From positions 781,501 to 845,500 of the forward strand of contig JABMCL010003486.1 of assembly GCA_018857735.1 (NCBI GenBank): a stretch of DNA of 64,000 bases. Reading direction: 5' to 3'. The notes beneath the pieces were generated by a model. The model did not search any database, was not told where the DNA came from, and worked only from the letters and a program-made list of their open reading frames with translations. A program made the translations under genes and the position numbers. Positions 1 to 14,861 of the stretch are shown piece by piece (position 1 is the first letter of the stretch; each line of letters starts with the position of its first letter). The stretch is from Alviniconcha marisindica. Its lineage: Eukaryota > Mollusca > Gastropoda > Provannidae.

Positions 1-1480
1 CAGAAGTGGATTTAAATGTGAGGCTTTATGTTATTGTTATGCTGTTTTAGTGATCATATTTAGAAGTTTAAACAATGTCCCACCAACACCAAGTTTTTGC
101 TGATGCAGGAAATGGAAGTTATTGCCCATAAACAAATACAAAAGTTACTTAAAGGACAAGTCCAAAGTTTGGGGTGATTTTTGACATGATTTCTGTTAAA
201 GTCCACTGAGAACAATGATGTAGGCAAAATTGTGATCTGAAGGTTATAAATGCACGAAAACAGGCATTTTCTGTTGTACTGAAAGCGTCGCCATGACGCT
301 GAAAATCGTGCACATATGCACACGTCACTCTGGGGAGTCACTGCAAAATGGCTAGTAGCTGACTTTGGAAAAAATTCCAGTTTGAATCTCCAAGGATGAA
401 GCTCTAACGCCATTGTCAGTAGTTGGGCCTTTGTTTATTTCTTCCTTGTTATTTCATCTTTCTCGAACTTTGTTAGGTGCGTGGCGTTTCAGTCTTTTTT
501 GTTCTGTTTACTCTAGCTTTCACAACAGGCTCTCTGATGTTGAGGGCTTTGATCAGAACTGCCTCAGGCAAGGGAGGAGGGAGAAACGCGGAGACTGAGG
601 TCACCACGAGAGCATGGCATGATGGGCTACCGAAGCTAAGACTTCATTTTTTAAATTTATTTATGCAGTGATTGATGAGGATGATAACTGATGATGCTAT
701 GGAGCTCCATTTCGGTTTGAGACTACTTGACAGGGTCACAGACCATGCATATTGTCATAATTATCCCTGCGTCAACCAGGCCAGGGAACTGCAGCACCTG
801 CAGTGTTGGTCAAGTAATTAGAACAACACTCAAAGACGCATCCATGAAGTGAATGAAGTTCAGCTGTGTGGTTCCAGCCTTCCCGCTGGGCCCATAGCAC
901 TCCCAACTCTGGGCAGGAGCTGGCCAGGGCTGAAAAATCCCACATGACTCTGATGGAATTTGAACCCAAGACCTTCTGACCCGCAGTCTGACATGCTAAC
1001 CACTACGCTATGGGGGCTGGAATATAGAAAGATTAAACCAGATCACACAAGACCTTGATTAAAAAAATACTACTAGCAGTTTTACTCTTATGATCACAGT
1101 GAGCATGACCTTAAAATACAGTAGTCCGTGTATTTAACAATATCGTACAAAAGTTTAAACTTCATCCAGTAAATTCCAGCCAAGAAACAAGTTTTGGGGT
1201 GTCAACAGTTTCATGCCACTGTGACCATGAATTCAGATGGTGAAGCTCAGTTAAGAGTACATGTACTACTATCATACAAAACCTGAAACTTGCCGCAGCT
1301 ACTGTGCAAAAATCACGGCATTCAGGTTTTCAACACAGATCGATCATCAACTGGCCAGATAAACCAGGCAGACCAAACTGATGACACATAGACTCACATT
1401 TTTCTTTAAGTCAAAAACTTACAGTTTAAACAAAACAAAACAAAAATGTGTACATAACACAAAAGACAGGTTTGGATTTT
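1..1480. other. Intergenic sequence, left edge
   Basis: I see no coding exon here. The only recognisable item is a tRNA-like SINE on the minus strand at about 735-1016. The rest is AT-rich unique-looking sequence without long open frames that resemble a protein. The right border is set by the presumed poly(A) site of the PPP1R36-like gene. Confidence 0.5.
735..1016 (-). mobile_element. tRNA-derived SINE (family A, copy 1)
   Basis: Read on the minus strand, this starts with a tRNA-like head. A box-A-like TAGCGTAGTGGTTAGCATG lies at 992-1010 and a box-B-like GGGTTCAAATTCC at 954-966. About 200 bp of body follow. The body (for example the stretch reading GGCTGGAACCACACAGCTG, and later ACTTGACCAACACTG) recurs on the plus strand at 9795-10020, so this is a repeated family rather than a lone tRNA gene. 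The head does not fold into a convincing functional tRNA. Confidence 0.7.
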
Positions 1481-2728
1481 TACAGATGCAAACACTTTAT
1501 TCTTGTAACAAAACTGTACAGTGCTGCACATTTTAGTCAACCATTCATAACAATGTTGCTCAGTAACAAATATATTGAACTGATGTCCATCCATATTATA
1601 CAATTTAAAGACAACATGTGCCTATTGACAGAAGTAAGCAAACCATATACACACTTGTAGTGTTCATCAAAACCAGCAAATGCAGAAGAAAACATTCAAT
1701 GTGTTGCACTCAACCCCCTCCCCCCCCCCAATCCGCCCCCAGGTCCCCCCCCCCCCCCCCCCCAAACTGCTTGTATACAATGACATGATTACTGCAGAAT
1801 GCACAAAATAAAACATTAACTGAAAACTTTACATCTACTGTTCATCAATGGTGTCCTTATATGTGAATGTGTGTGTGCATAAATTTTATATCATCCACTT
1901 ATAGAATGCAATTTAACAATTGGTATGCAAACACACCTACTAACAGTTCTGTTCCATCCTGTAGAACCTTATATAATTAGTTACAAACATTCACAGTGGA
2001 AGCTCACGCACACACAAATCAAGTTTGAATTTACTGATGAAATTCAAGTATATATATATATATACTTGAATTAATGTATGTAGATAATCAGAGCTGCAAA
2101 TGGTGGTAATAGGTGAGTTTTACAACCTTAAAAACAACCAACCAAAAACCCAAGGTTTCTGGTCAGGTGGCTAATGGGTTGAGCAGGACAAATAAGTACA
2201 CATTTATCAGACACCACATGTGGCCCAACTGGTGATGCCCCCCTTTTGTATGTAATGCAGTTTACACATACAGGAACAAGTTCAAGCTGCCTAACCTGAT
2301 GATGTCCCCCCCCCCCCCCTTGTAATGATCACCCTGATATAACCGCCCTGGTTGAATGTGTGTAAAACACCAAGTTACTTACTTACCCCTTGTAATGCAG
2401 CTTACACATACAGGAACAAATTCAACCTGTCCAACAGTGTTTAAAGCTTTCTCTTAAGGCCTAACCTGGTGATGATTCCCCCCTCCCTCCCCCCTCTTTG
2501 TCCATAATGCAGCTTACAAAGACGGGAACAACTTCAAGCTAAATTCAATGACATGTCCAAAGTGGTTTCAAAATCATTTTTCCCAAGCTGTTCAGCATGC
2601 AGTCCACAACATGATCATTCTGTGCAGATTGCCTTTCAGTGTGGCCACAACAAAGTTACTTCTTGTTTTTAACTGTAACTACATCCAAACGGGGATGAGC
2701 AAGGTAATGGCTGTATCCGGTCGCTTCT
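1480..2728 (-). other. Probable 3' UTR of PPP1R36-like gene
   Basis: This follows the stop codon of the minus-strand gene. It holds two C-rich tracts (19 C at 1745-1763, and C-rich runs near 2310 and 2470; G runs in the transcript), and a 32-bp perfect palindrome with a TA core at 2041-2072. Two segments near 2215-2300 and 2390-2530 repeat a motif (TGTAATGCAGCTTACACATA plus nearby C-rich text). The end is inferred from the first AATAAA on the minus strand, so the UTR length of about 1.25 kb is a guess. Confidence 0.4.
1497..1502 (-). terminator. Candidate poly(A) signal for PPP1R36-like gene
   Basis: This is the first AATAAA I found downstream of the stop codon on the minus strand. Transcript-sense sequence after it is GT/T-rich, as expected downstream of a cleavage site. 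Its use is not proven; transcript ends would decide. Confidence 0.4.
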
Positions 2729-5700
2729 TCAACCCTCATCATCAGTGTTGACATCTGTTGTGGTGTGCGAAATAGCAGTTGGTTGACGACTAGTACCGCC
2801 ATGCTCTGAAAACACACATTACACTCAGTAAAGCCACAGAGTTGGCATAAACCTGCCTCATTGTTGTGGATCTGAACTCATTTCTTTCCTACCATAACCT
2901 GTTCCTTAAACAAACATGATCTTAATATCAAAGATAGATGAGGGTCATCTCTCCCCCATCCGCCAAAAGAAAGAATAATGCTCCCCAAGATCAAATAAAT
3001 GTAACATCTACCTAGCGCAGCTAGGGAGTGATTAAAGTGATACAGTATCACTATCCCTAAAATTGTCCAAAAACATAAAAACACTGACCTGTGTGGTTAC
3101 AGAAACCTAATGGTCTAGGATACAGGCACCTGACTTTGTGCGTCAGGGTGGGTGGGTGGGTGGGTTGGGGGGATGTGTGTGTGTGCATGCATGTGTGCAC
3201 ATAAATGCCTGCATGTGTGCAGGTAAGCATGTGTGTGTCTGTGTGCCCCTCAAAAATTAACATGGACTGGACCAGAATTTACCACTATATTCAACTTTGA
3301 ATTCTTTCTGTTGCTTTTCTGTTGCTTTGAAACCTGGTCAAGGTAACTGGAAGTGATACGAGTGGGTACAATTCAGTGAGTACTACCACCATACAAAGTC
3401 TGACATTTATCACATTTATGGAGTGAAAAACATTGGAACATTAAAGTTTTTGGCATGCACAGAAGACTAACCAGTCACTAGTACAACAGCCTAATACCAA
3501 TAATTTTATAGTCATATTTTTGATATCAGTCAAACATGGCAAACATTGCACAAATAAAAATATACCAAACAAACACAGAAGATCATGCTATATCTTCTTA
3601 TGAAGGTAAAAAAAATAATCTCAAAACAAATACTTTTCTCAAAACTTACCACTTATACCAGTCAATCTTCTTCCTGTGAACATTATTTAATGTTGTTAAC
3701 AATGAGCCTAAAAAATATGTATTGCAAATACACAGGATTTGTTTTGCAGATCATATATGTCCATTACTTAACTGGATCAGGATAAACCATCAAACCATGC
3801 CATTAAAATGATGACAAACATCAACAGGGTGAAATAAATGTGCCACAGAAAGAAAAAAAAGTTCTTCCTGCTCTATTATTTTGATTAAAATGTACCTTTT
3901 CAAAAGGAAGGTTTAATATATTTTGACAGGTCTTCTCAGTTTTACAGTCAATGTTCTCACTATACTTACCAGATGCCTGACTTATCTCAGCTTGTCCACC
4001 TTCCTCCCCAGAACTGCAATCAAACAGAATGTCTTTAGTCAAAACATGTGTGCAAGCATATCAAGCTCTATCCCCATCTGTCACAGGCATGAACACACAT
4101 GCACACATGCATGATGTGCATGCGCGTGCACACACGCACGCACACACACACACATGCACACACACATGCGCACACACACACATGCACACATGCATGCACG
4201 CACGCACTCACAAACATATGCACACACTCACAAACACACACACTAAAAATCAACACACACACAAATCTCAAAAGAAGGCTGATCACAGGTGAAAACTATT
4301 TACATGAAACTATAAGATCAAAATGCTTAGTTAAAACAAACAAAAAGCGTCAAAAGAGGGTGGGTGTTCCTGAGGGGGGCACCCAGGGTTCTAAAGTAGC
4401 ACAGAAAATGCCACAGAATAAATAGCCACTGGAACAGGTTGATCCCGCAGAAGGCAATAGGCAGGTCAGTGAAACAGAGTGACAACACTCCTCTTGAAAG
4501 CCAAAAAATAAGCATGACTGAGCAGCGTCACCACATGGATGGGTGACCATTATGTGATGTGTTTTGTGCCTGCATCAAGATTTTCTGAGTCAAATCCTGT
4601 GCAGACTCAACAAACGTTCTTCAGATAAAACTATAAACTGAGGTCCCCTGTGCATATAGGCATGCAAAAAGATCGCATATATACACGTTATAGATCCTGT
4701 AGTCCATGTCAGAGTCCTGGTGGATTATGGAAACACCAAAATAACCCAGCATGCACAAAAAGTGTCAGCACCTTCAAAATGATTAAGCCAGACAATATAC
4801 GGAAGAAGAACAAAGGAAACGGGATTGTGGGAAATCCTTACGTCTTTTCTCCCTCTTCTCCTTCGTGTTCCTCATCTTCGTTCTCAGCTCCCAGAGGGCT
4901 CAGGGTCATGGGGTGAAACATGTTGTATGGCTCACCAAGGATCCCTGTCCTGTAGTGTCGGGGAAAAAGAAAAGAAAACAAACAACTATCAAAAATCTTG
5001 TCAACTGCATGCTAGTCCATGACAATGGAATTATAAAACCTGGCCTCAATCAAGGTAACAGTCTGGAGGTAAATAGTAAATGGAATGGTGTAACCATTTC
5101 AGCTGACTTTTCCTGGGGAAAGTGACACACCTTTTCCATCACAAGAACAATGGGGCAACACAGCATACAAAATATTACCCCCTACCCCCCAACACACACA
5201 CGCACGCACGCACACACACACACTCACAAACACACACACACTCACATACACACAAGTACATTCCAGGAAATTTCCTGCTGGACAGACAAATCAACTCGGA
5301 GTGAGAAACTCAGAACAACACACAGAAACTCAGAATTTTTTAACTGTTTTGTTTTGATGACTAATGAAAACATGTATGCATCAAGACCTTTCATGACACA
5401 ACTGGTCATAACTGTTTGGTTGTGTAGCTTACTGGATTCACACTTACTTGAATTTTTTCACGTTGATGATTAGATCCTTGAAACGCTCTTCGATTTGTTC
5501 ATCTTCCTCGTCAAACTTTTCAAGCATCCTGAGGGGAAACAATATTGATATTAATAATAACAGAATTGATGAACATTTGAAGTCATCTAAATGTCTGATG
5601 TTTTATTTATTTATTTAAATACATAAATCAAACTCAGCAAAAAAAAAATCAGTTCTTTTTAAGTTGTACAGGCTTTAGGTTATATTAATGTCATGAAACC

Positions 5701-8700
5701 TAAATGATGTCAACTGGCAAATATGACATCAAGCAAGATAAATAATAATAGTTGTCAACCCCTTTTGGGAGTAAACCTTAGTCCAGAGTTTGTGATGATG
5801 ATGATGTGGGGCTTCATGTCCTCGGATGTCGGGTTGACATATTAGGGACAAACTGTAATCAGAGTTTGTGAACTTGTATTTCCCTTATGCAGGCCGGGTC
5901 TTTTGTTTTTTTGCTGGTGGCAGCAGCATTTTGAATTCTAACCAGCACATGCGGTAGTGGAAGGAAGAAGCAATGTTGTGTGAAATACACATGCGCGACT
6001 TCAAACCCCACTTCCGATGATATTTTTTAGCCTGTTGCACTAGGCCAGTCAGTGTGCATTTGGCGATGGTGTGTGTCAGCTGCTTGTTCAACAGTTTTTC
6101 AATCTTTTCGCTCAGTTTAAAACACCAACAAAATCTCATGAAAATGATGTTTTCCTGTATCCATTTTCCTACAGGGCCATATCCCCACCAAATAATGAAA
6201 ACACTGTATTAAATTGTATGGGTTGACAGGTATGAATAATCCAAATGAAGAGGAACAAGAAAGTAAGCATCACAGCGCTTAAATATTCCGGAAACATTAT
6301 TTGGGGAACATCACAAACTGCAACAGTTACGATAATCCCAAACAAAAAAGCATCACCTGTTTGAATGCTAATGAATATATAGATGCAATAACATATAACA
6401 ATAATTAAAGTATTTAACTGAGCAAAATCTTGCCTGGAGAGACTATTCAAAGCACTTACATGCACACACATGCACACAGGCGTGCGTACCTGCATGCATG
6501 AGTATATTCACTATCCACAACTTAATTATCTTGCACATAAACTCACTTGAAAGGTGTCCAATGCAACCTGATTCAGTCCACAAACATTGATTCATGGCTT
6601 AGTTTTGCAGTTCACACAAACATATTTCATACTTACGAGGCAGACAGTGGGCGCCCTCTCTTGAACAACCAATGAGCTTCTTCCTTCGGGGATGGCAAGA
6701 TTGACACTATGGCGGGAGAGCGTTGGCTGAGGGAAAAGAAAACACCCAGCTATTTATACAGGTGCTTGCAAGAAAAAATAGTATTCTAGCAGCATTTTAC
6801 CAAATAAATGTTGACTAAATCCTTATAAGGACTTCAATTTCAAAAGACAAAAACACTTTGAGAAGTAAAAACTGAAAATGGCCCTTAATACAAATTGATT
6901 GCCTTAGTTTCCATTTTCCTTTGGCCACCAATTCACCCAAGATATTGGATTAAAAGAACAATGCCAATGGGTAACAGTCGTAAAACTAATGGGAGAGAAC
7001 ACAACAAAACCTGAAAGTTCTTAGACTGAACAACTTGGTACAGCACACACAAAAGGCTAAAAAGGAAAACAGACTACAGCAACACTTCACTTACTAGATG
7101 ATTGACTTGATTGGTGGCCTCCTTCTGCAAATAAAGAAACAAAACAAAACAAAAAGTGTTAATTTCAAGTTACATCTAAATGACAATAATGTTAATATGA
7201 ACTTGTTTGATGGATACAATTTTCAAGATCATCACAAGGGCAGTCTGATGATAAACAAAATGAACTACAAAGAGTGTGGCTGCAAAAATGAATAACAACA
7301 GCAATAATGATAATATTCATCAGCACATGTGCAATGTTTTGAAATAAGCCCAAAAGAAACACAGCCCTTGAAGCCTATGGCCAACACAAGGTTCTATGGT
7401 GAGCTCTAAGCCCCACCTCATACAAATATTAATGAAGCAGCAACATAATCTTGTACACAGGTCATTAACAGAATTATGCAACAAGAAACCATAAACTTGC
7501 AAGTGTGTTGGATACTTACGGATGAAGGCGTCTGTACTCAGCAGGAGAGATCTTTTCCACTGGCTGTGCTTCCTTCTTCTCTTCCACTTTCTTCTCCTTT
7601 GGATCAGTTTCCTTGGGTTCTGCCACATATCCAACACACACGCACACACACACACACACATGTATATAATAATATGAAGAAACAGATAAAAACATGAATA
7701 TATATATATACACATCTCTCTCTCTCTCTCCCCCCCCCCCCCCCCCCCCCCACCACACACATTTCACACTTTTTCATTCTTACTTAAACAAGCATGTAAT
7801 GATGTCCCATGTGAAAGCTCAAATGTCCAAATGTCTGATTTATCTATTTTGACTTCTTTTTTTAATGCAAATGGTCAAATCAAAATGCACACAGGTCAAG
7901 GGCTATTGTTTCTTTATGAAGGGATGGCGTTATGCAACCAAACACAAAAAAGAAACTTGCAAATTTCAAATGAATCTGGCTGTTTTGTAAGCATAAAAGG
8001 TACAACAAGGGAAGCAAATGCTCAATAAGTTCTGAAAACGAAAGTAATGACTTCAAAATAAAAACAGTTTTAACATAAATCAGTGGCACTGCTCTTGTTC
8101 ATCAGATACAAAATGTGTTCATGTGTGCTGTTGTGTTGTTGTTTTTGTGTTTTTTAATATTTGTCAGCTGTGCATCAAAACCACAATGAAACATTCATCA
8201 GTTGTTTTTTTAAGAACACTTATGCTCTATGTGTTTACGGATTTGCATAGCACTGCCATGTATACCATTAGGTCAGTGGTGTGTCTGGTGAGGCATGTCT
8301 TCTTAAAATTTTGATAGAAACGTGAATTTCTGAGCTGAGAATGAAGTTGTCAGACATATAGCTGATTCCGGACTTCAGTATGGAACAGGCCTCCCCCCCC
8401 CCCTCCATCCCAACACTTGATAGCAGGCATGTAATAATATTTAAAATGGTCAAACAAGGAAAATACTTTTTTCTTCTTCTTCTCAAGCAATTTAGCAACT
8501 TTAGCAACTTTACCTCTTGCACTTTGCAAGAGGTAAAGTGTCATAAGCAAAACAGTTGTATGATACATTCTGCTCAATATACAGAACCATTGTTTTTACC
8601 GTCTGGAGCATATTTGACTCGGATCGCTGGATTAAAGGTGTCTGAACGAAGCATCCTGAAATAAGAAAATTCAAACAGAGTAACAAGATAGTTCTACATA

Positions 8701-11700
8701 CAAAAATTTGCAATGGCATTTGCATAAATATCTGTTTAAAGTGTCTGGGAGCCACCAGCCATTTCCAGCATTTAACAGAGATGGATATGTAGTGGGATCT
8801 AATACTAATCCACTTCCTGCACTGATAAAAGCAAACCACCACTTCTCCAACTTTGAAATCAGCCAGTGCAAACTACAGAGTGACTTAAACCATCTGGAAA
8901 CCTCATACATTAATCAGATCCCTGCAGAAGTGGATGTAAACATCCTAGGCTACACTACCCAACATGCAATGCCCTGCAATGCCAAATACAGCTCTGAGGG
9001 ACAGAGCTGTAGCTTCTTCTTCTTTTTTTATTTTTTAAAAATTATCATTACTTTTTTTTTGGAGGGAAGCCCTACAGTCTAAGAAAGACTGTGCTCTTTA
9101 TTTATTTTATATATTTATTTTTTTATTTTTTATTTTTAGGGCAACAGCACTCCAATTTCAAGCATAATAAAAAGAAATTAAAAGTGGAAGAAGCAAATTT
9201 TTGTTTACATTCAGCACCCCCCCACTCCCCCCCCCCAAAAACCCAACCCCACACACAACAACAACACCCTCCCGCCTTCAAATACCCCGCCACACCAACC
9301 CCTACCTCCCCTTTATCTCTTTGCCTGCATTAGCTACCAACTGCCTGCATTACCTGCCAATTTCTTTCTTGATTACTTCAAACTCTTTCCTGCGGAATGT
9401 GATCCACACCACAAATGTGCAGAAGGTGTAGAATGTCTGAAAATAATACCACAAAAATAACTATGCAAGATAAACACATCAAATCAATTAATTTCACTTC
9501 TTCCTTTTTTTCTTTTTTTTTTTGGGGGGGGGGTGTCATGTAAATGATTTGACAAACACCCAGTAATTAAACTGAACAACTCTCCACAGGGATAATACAT
9601 GAATACCACACTGCTGACACTAATCTGTTGCTGGTTAGCACAGTATGCTTGTGTGCACACACATGCATGCATACATGTGTGTGTGTGTGTGTGTGTACAC
9701 ATGCGTGCACTTAGAACAGTCTCTACAGACAAGATTTTTGCACTTTATAAATTACTTTCATTATCATTACTGCAGGATGTAGATTTTTTTTTAAAATGAT
9801 GAGTTTGAATCTCATCTGTCACGTGACTTATTGGCCCTTACCAGTACCTAACCAGAACCAGGACTGCTTTCGGCCCAATGGAAAGGCTGGGATCACACAG
9901 CTGAGCTTCATCCACTTGATGGATGTATCATTTCATTTGAAGGAAGTTTTTTCAAGTTACAGTACTTGACCAACACTGTTGCAGGTGTCAGTCCAGTTAG
10001 TGGGGATAATGCATAAATGGAAATCTTTCTTTCTTTCTTTCAATCTTTGTTTTCATTCAGTTACAGACCTTGTTTTCATTCAATTACAGACTCATTTAAT
10101 GAAAGAAAAATGCAGTTAACCAACAGCACAAAGGAAGAAAATCCTACCTCAAAAATGCCACGATCCTTGTAAGTTGAGGACACTCGTGAACTAAAAAAAA
10201 CAAAAACATTTGTTACAACAATCAACAGTGAAAGAAAACTGTTAAAAACAACAAGTAATCATTGTCAATGTAATTAACTTCATTACCATTTCCATGATCA
10301 CTCAATCGATTAACCAGCACTTACTGATTGATTCATGTGTTTGAGATCTGGCAGGAAAATCTTTTTACTCCAGAGTCAACTTTCTGTGCTGACTCTTACT
10401 TTGGTTTCTGTTTCACCCCTGTTCTACCACAGTAGCATGTAAAAGATCCTGGTCATGGTTGTATGGAGTACACAGAACATGTGCTGATATGGCAGCAGTT
10501 TTAATAGCCATGTAACAGCCAAATAGCACTGTAAGTATATCACTTTAGTGGATATTCAAAATGCATTATAAAAGGTTACAGTCACTCATACAAAATCATA
10601 TGTGACAAGAGTGCTCTGATTCTGCATGAAAGCAGAGAATAATGCTATATAAAACAGATCAATTAATTAATTAATCACACAATAGATCAATTATAATCCT
10701 TATCAACATATCTGACAATTTTATTGATCATCATTTTCCTGTCTCTGTCCATTGCTTAAAAAAGGGGTTTACCCTAAAAAATTGCATGTTTGGCATTGTC
10801 CTATTCAAAATCAGCATTCTTTTTAACATTTTGCTTATTTTGATCTTATTTCAAAATGCAAGCAATCAACTTTGTTCAATGCTGTTTAAGAAAAAACAAT
10901 TAGGTTTAGGGTTATGGTTAGTAACCCAATAGCATCAGTAAAATAACATCCACATGTTGAACTTTATAACAGAGCTTTTGTTTTTGATTTTGCTCATCAC
11001 CTATAGGGTTTCTCTGTGCTTGAGTACGGCTGTTACACAGTGAACTCACACGCCACATTCCATGTGATGCTGTTTCTCCATGCCAAGACCCAGCACCAGG
11101 ATACAGTAGGAGCGACCCAACAGCTTCTGTGCCACTTCCAGTCGTTCCACAGCATTGGCATAGGCCTTCTTTTCTGACAGACTTGGTTCTCTGAAAAACA
11201 AACCCTTTTATTGAGATACTAGTACATGTCATGTACAGAAAGAATGTGCATTCAGTTGCACTGATGGCAATGTAAACACTGGTGAATTCAAGAGTAAGTA
11301 AGGTGCGTGCCACTTTGGCTTATTTTGCTGTGATTAATAATGTCAAATGCCGGCACATAACTGCAAAGTCTAACATGCAGCCTTGGCTTGGGCTGTGTCA
11401 CAGCACACTGACACTAGCAAGGACACAAAGGCCACATTAAAATATTGTCATACACTGTTGAAAATAACGCACAAATATCTAGAATGAAATGTCATAACAG
11501 TTACATCCCATTGTTTATATGCGTACTTTCATCACTAGAAACCTGTTCGCATCAATGCATTTTCACCCATCAACAGGTCTGTCAGGCAGAGGAAGAGAGT
11601 GATGTTGTACAGTACTGGACACATTGTTGGGTACAGGGCTGAATGAGCTGAAAGGTTGTGAATTGAAACGCTGGTTCAGACTCCTCCCATTCTTTCGGTT

Positions 11701-14625
11701 TAGTGTGGGGAGCTTAGAGTCTAGTCGTTCACATGAGATGATTCAAAACTGAGGTCATCTATGTTACAGGTGTACCATAATATATATTAAAGATCCTGTG
11801 GCAGTAATAAAAGACTGACCTGGCAAACCATGTGCATTGCAAAAGTATTGTGTCTGGCTGTTACTGAGGGAAAAGGACACAAATCACATACATGTTTTGT
11901 GCATGTTAATTACCGGCTCCAATATAGCCTGAAATTGTGATGGCCATGATTGTGAATCTAGGTTTATCCAGTCTATTATAACAAACTACCAAAGTAGCTG
12001 GGTTAAATACTCACATGTACATGGGATTCTTCTTGTTCTCTTGGACCATCTTTTCAAAGAAGCAGTTGAAGTAGCTCAACAGATGGAGTAAAAAATAGTC
12101 AAACTGCTCTGCCCTGTTGGAGGGGAAAAAAGAGGAAAAATATGGAAAGAGACATAAATAGACACACACATGAAGACAACAATGAATAGGAAACAATGTG
12201 TTCTTCTTCTCCTTAAATTTCACAGGTTGTGCCAGGACCTCAAATGCAGAATCATAATGGTGACAGGACTGTCAGAAAATATTGTGACTTTCTTCTTTTT
12301 CTGTGTTTCACAGGTCAAACCTGAGATCTGCAGGTTAAACAAAGTTGCACATGGACTGTCAGGTAAAAGCGATCGATGTCCTGCCATATCCATTGAGGAG
12401 TTTTTCAACATAAGAAGAAAATTGCAAAAAAAAACTGTGACATCCTGTGGTGAATAAAACTGCCTAGCCTATCTGGCCATGGTTATTTTGCACTAACAGA
12501 AGTGAGAAAGCAGTTGCATAATTCCTAAAGTTCTTAATTCAGTCATGCCTTTTCTTGATCTAATATGCTTTCCCAAAGTACAAACTAATGGCAATTTGTT
12601 TTTAATTCACTTACCTCAAAAGACCATCAAAACTTTCTGGTAATATTTCCACTTCAGACATCATGTCAAATGCCACAGCTGAAACAAATAATCCATTCTG
12701 ATTAGCATTAAGTCATTTTGTTCATCTCTGTTGTTTTTGTTGACAGAAAATGAGTTTATAAATTAAGGCACACCTTTTTTAGTTTCTGCTTCTTCTTCTT
12801 CAGGTGATGCTTAATGTCCTTGGATGTCGGTTGACATATTAGGGACAAGCTGAGACCAATGTGTTAGCATGGTTCAATATTGCTTTACGTCCACGGAAAC
12901 CATAAGGCTCATTAGGATGGACAGCCCAGGCCGGCCACCTCGACTCTCACACAGCTCCTGAACTATGTTTTAGTTTCTGTTTCAAACTTTTCAAGCCATC
13001 ACAATCACTCTGGCATAATGTTCTGGTAGATTCTCACATGCACCCTTATCTGTACAACCTTGCTGCTCACAAGCATAACCATTTTTTCTTTTTGAAAAAG
13101 AATATCAAATGTTGGAAATACTTTTTTCCTTGTGTTGATGTTGATCACTTTTATATAGCGCTATTCTCCACTCTCCAGCAGACTCACTGTGCTCTTGTAG
13201 CATGTGACTCTAAATGAGTGACTGTAGCTTCTTTGAAATTAGCAGAGAAAAAGCCTAACTTACTCTTGATATCATCCAGGAGAACTGTGGTATGCTCTGC
13301 TTGGTCTTTCTTTGGATGCTGGCCCCTCATGTTGCCCATACGAGGCTGGCCTCTGCCCTTCCCAACAACTCGGCTTGACACCGCTCTGTCACAAGTAATG
13401 CATACAGTGCATGCACAATGACAGCACTTCAGCATTCAAGAAGCAACGACTCAAATGTTTTTGCCATTAGCATCATCATAATCATGAGCAGAGAGCTAAA
13501 CTTTACAGATACAGAGCTCTGAGTTTACAAAACAACAGTTGAACCCTGACATTTTAAATAACCACCTAAAAAAAAAGAAGAAAAAAAAGAAAAAGAAAAA
13601 AAGGGAAAGGGTGTAAAAAGTGCATGAATTTATACAAAGTGATGATTATCCAGTAAAGTGGGGTGTTCTCTCATGAGGATGGTCTTTCATCAGGGATTTC
13701 ATTGTACTTCAAAGCATTTTTTAATATCCAGCACTGGCTAAATACACATCCATAAAATCAGAATGGTTTCGAAACAGTCAAAAACACTCAAGTGCAACTC
13801 AAAAATGAACAAAACATAACTGAAATGTGGCAATAAGTTCCCCAATTTTTTTCCATGCACTGAATGTCCCAGTATGCATGGAATGTGATCACACAGCCCA
13901 AGGCCATGGCTGTGCATCAAGTCAGAACTTATAACACTTAACTGTGTTCTATAATGCACATCCAAGCTATAGCAATTCAAGCAAATTGCCACCCACAAAA
14001 TTTATATTTACATTCATCAAATCAGCAAGACAATTTAAAATAGAATCCTTAAAGTTTTCATTTTGGTCACTTCTACCACCATTGACCAAAAGATATTTCA
14101 ACAAAAAAGTTTTGTTCTTTTTACGGGCATTCCAATCATTGTATTTCTATTCATAAAATGTTTATGTTCTTACCATCAATGCACATCAACCCCCTTTCCT
14201 CTTTCTCACCTGTTAGTTCCTTTGGCATCATGTTTTTTTCCTCGTTTGCCTTTATCTGCATTCGGGTTGTTGCTATTAACAAAAATAAACAGAAAAAAGT
14301 GTGCTTTCAAAAATGCTCTATCAATCAACATTTTGAAATGGAAAGTCATTAACTCAGGTATGGAGAGAGAGAAAATGAAAAAAAAGCCCCAATAAACTCT
14401 TCAAATTTTTTAAAATATAAATGCACAACAAGTGACTAAATCAAAGTTTAAAAAAATGTAATCCTAACCCCCCCCCCCCTCAAGCTATTGAGTACCAGGA
14501 CACTGCTGGTAATTACTATTTCCACAATTTTTTTTCTGTCTTATCTTAAACACCTCCCTGGAAAAAAAGCCTAAAGTGTATGTATGTGTGCAGTTTCACA
14601 CATTTGCACCTGTGTATGTCTGTCA

Positions 14626-14658
<33 letters not shown>

Positions 14659-14814
14659 TGCATGTATGCGCGTGTGTGTATCTGTGTGCACATGCATGTG
14701 CATGTGCATGTGCAGTGGAATAGATTCATGAGTAATGATAGTACTCAACTGCAAGAAATTTTGAGAAGAAGAAAGAAGAAGAAGAAGAAGAAGAAGACTA
14801 CATGCAGTAGAGAC

Positions 14815-14861
<47 letters not shown>

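Noticed and set aside
4029..4425. His/Thr-rich open frames
   Set aside because: CA-type microsatellite read in frame; no protein features.
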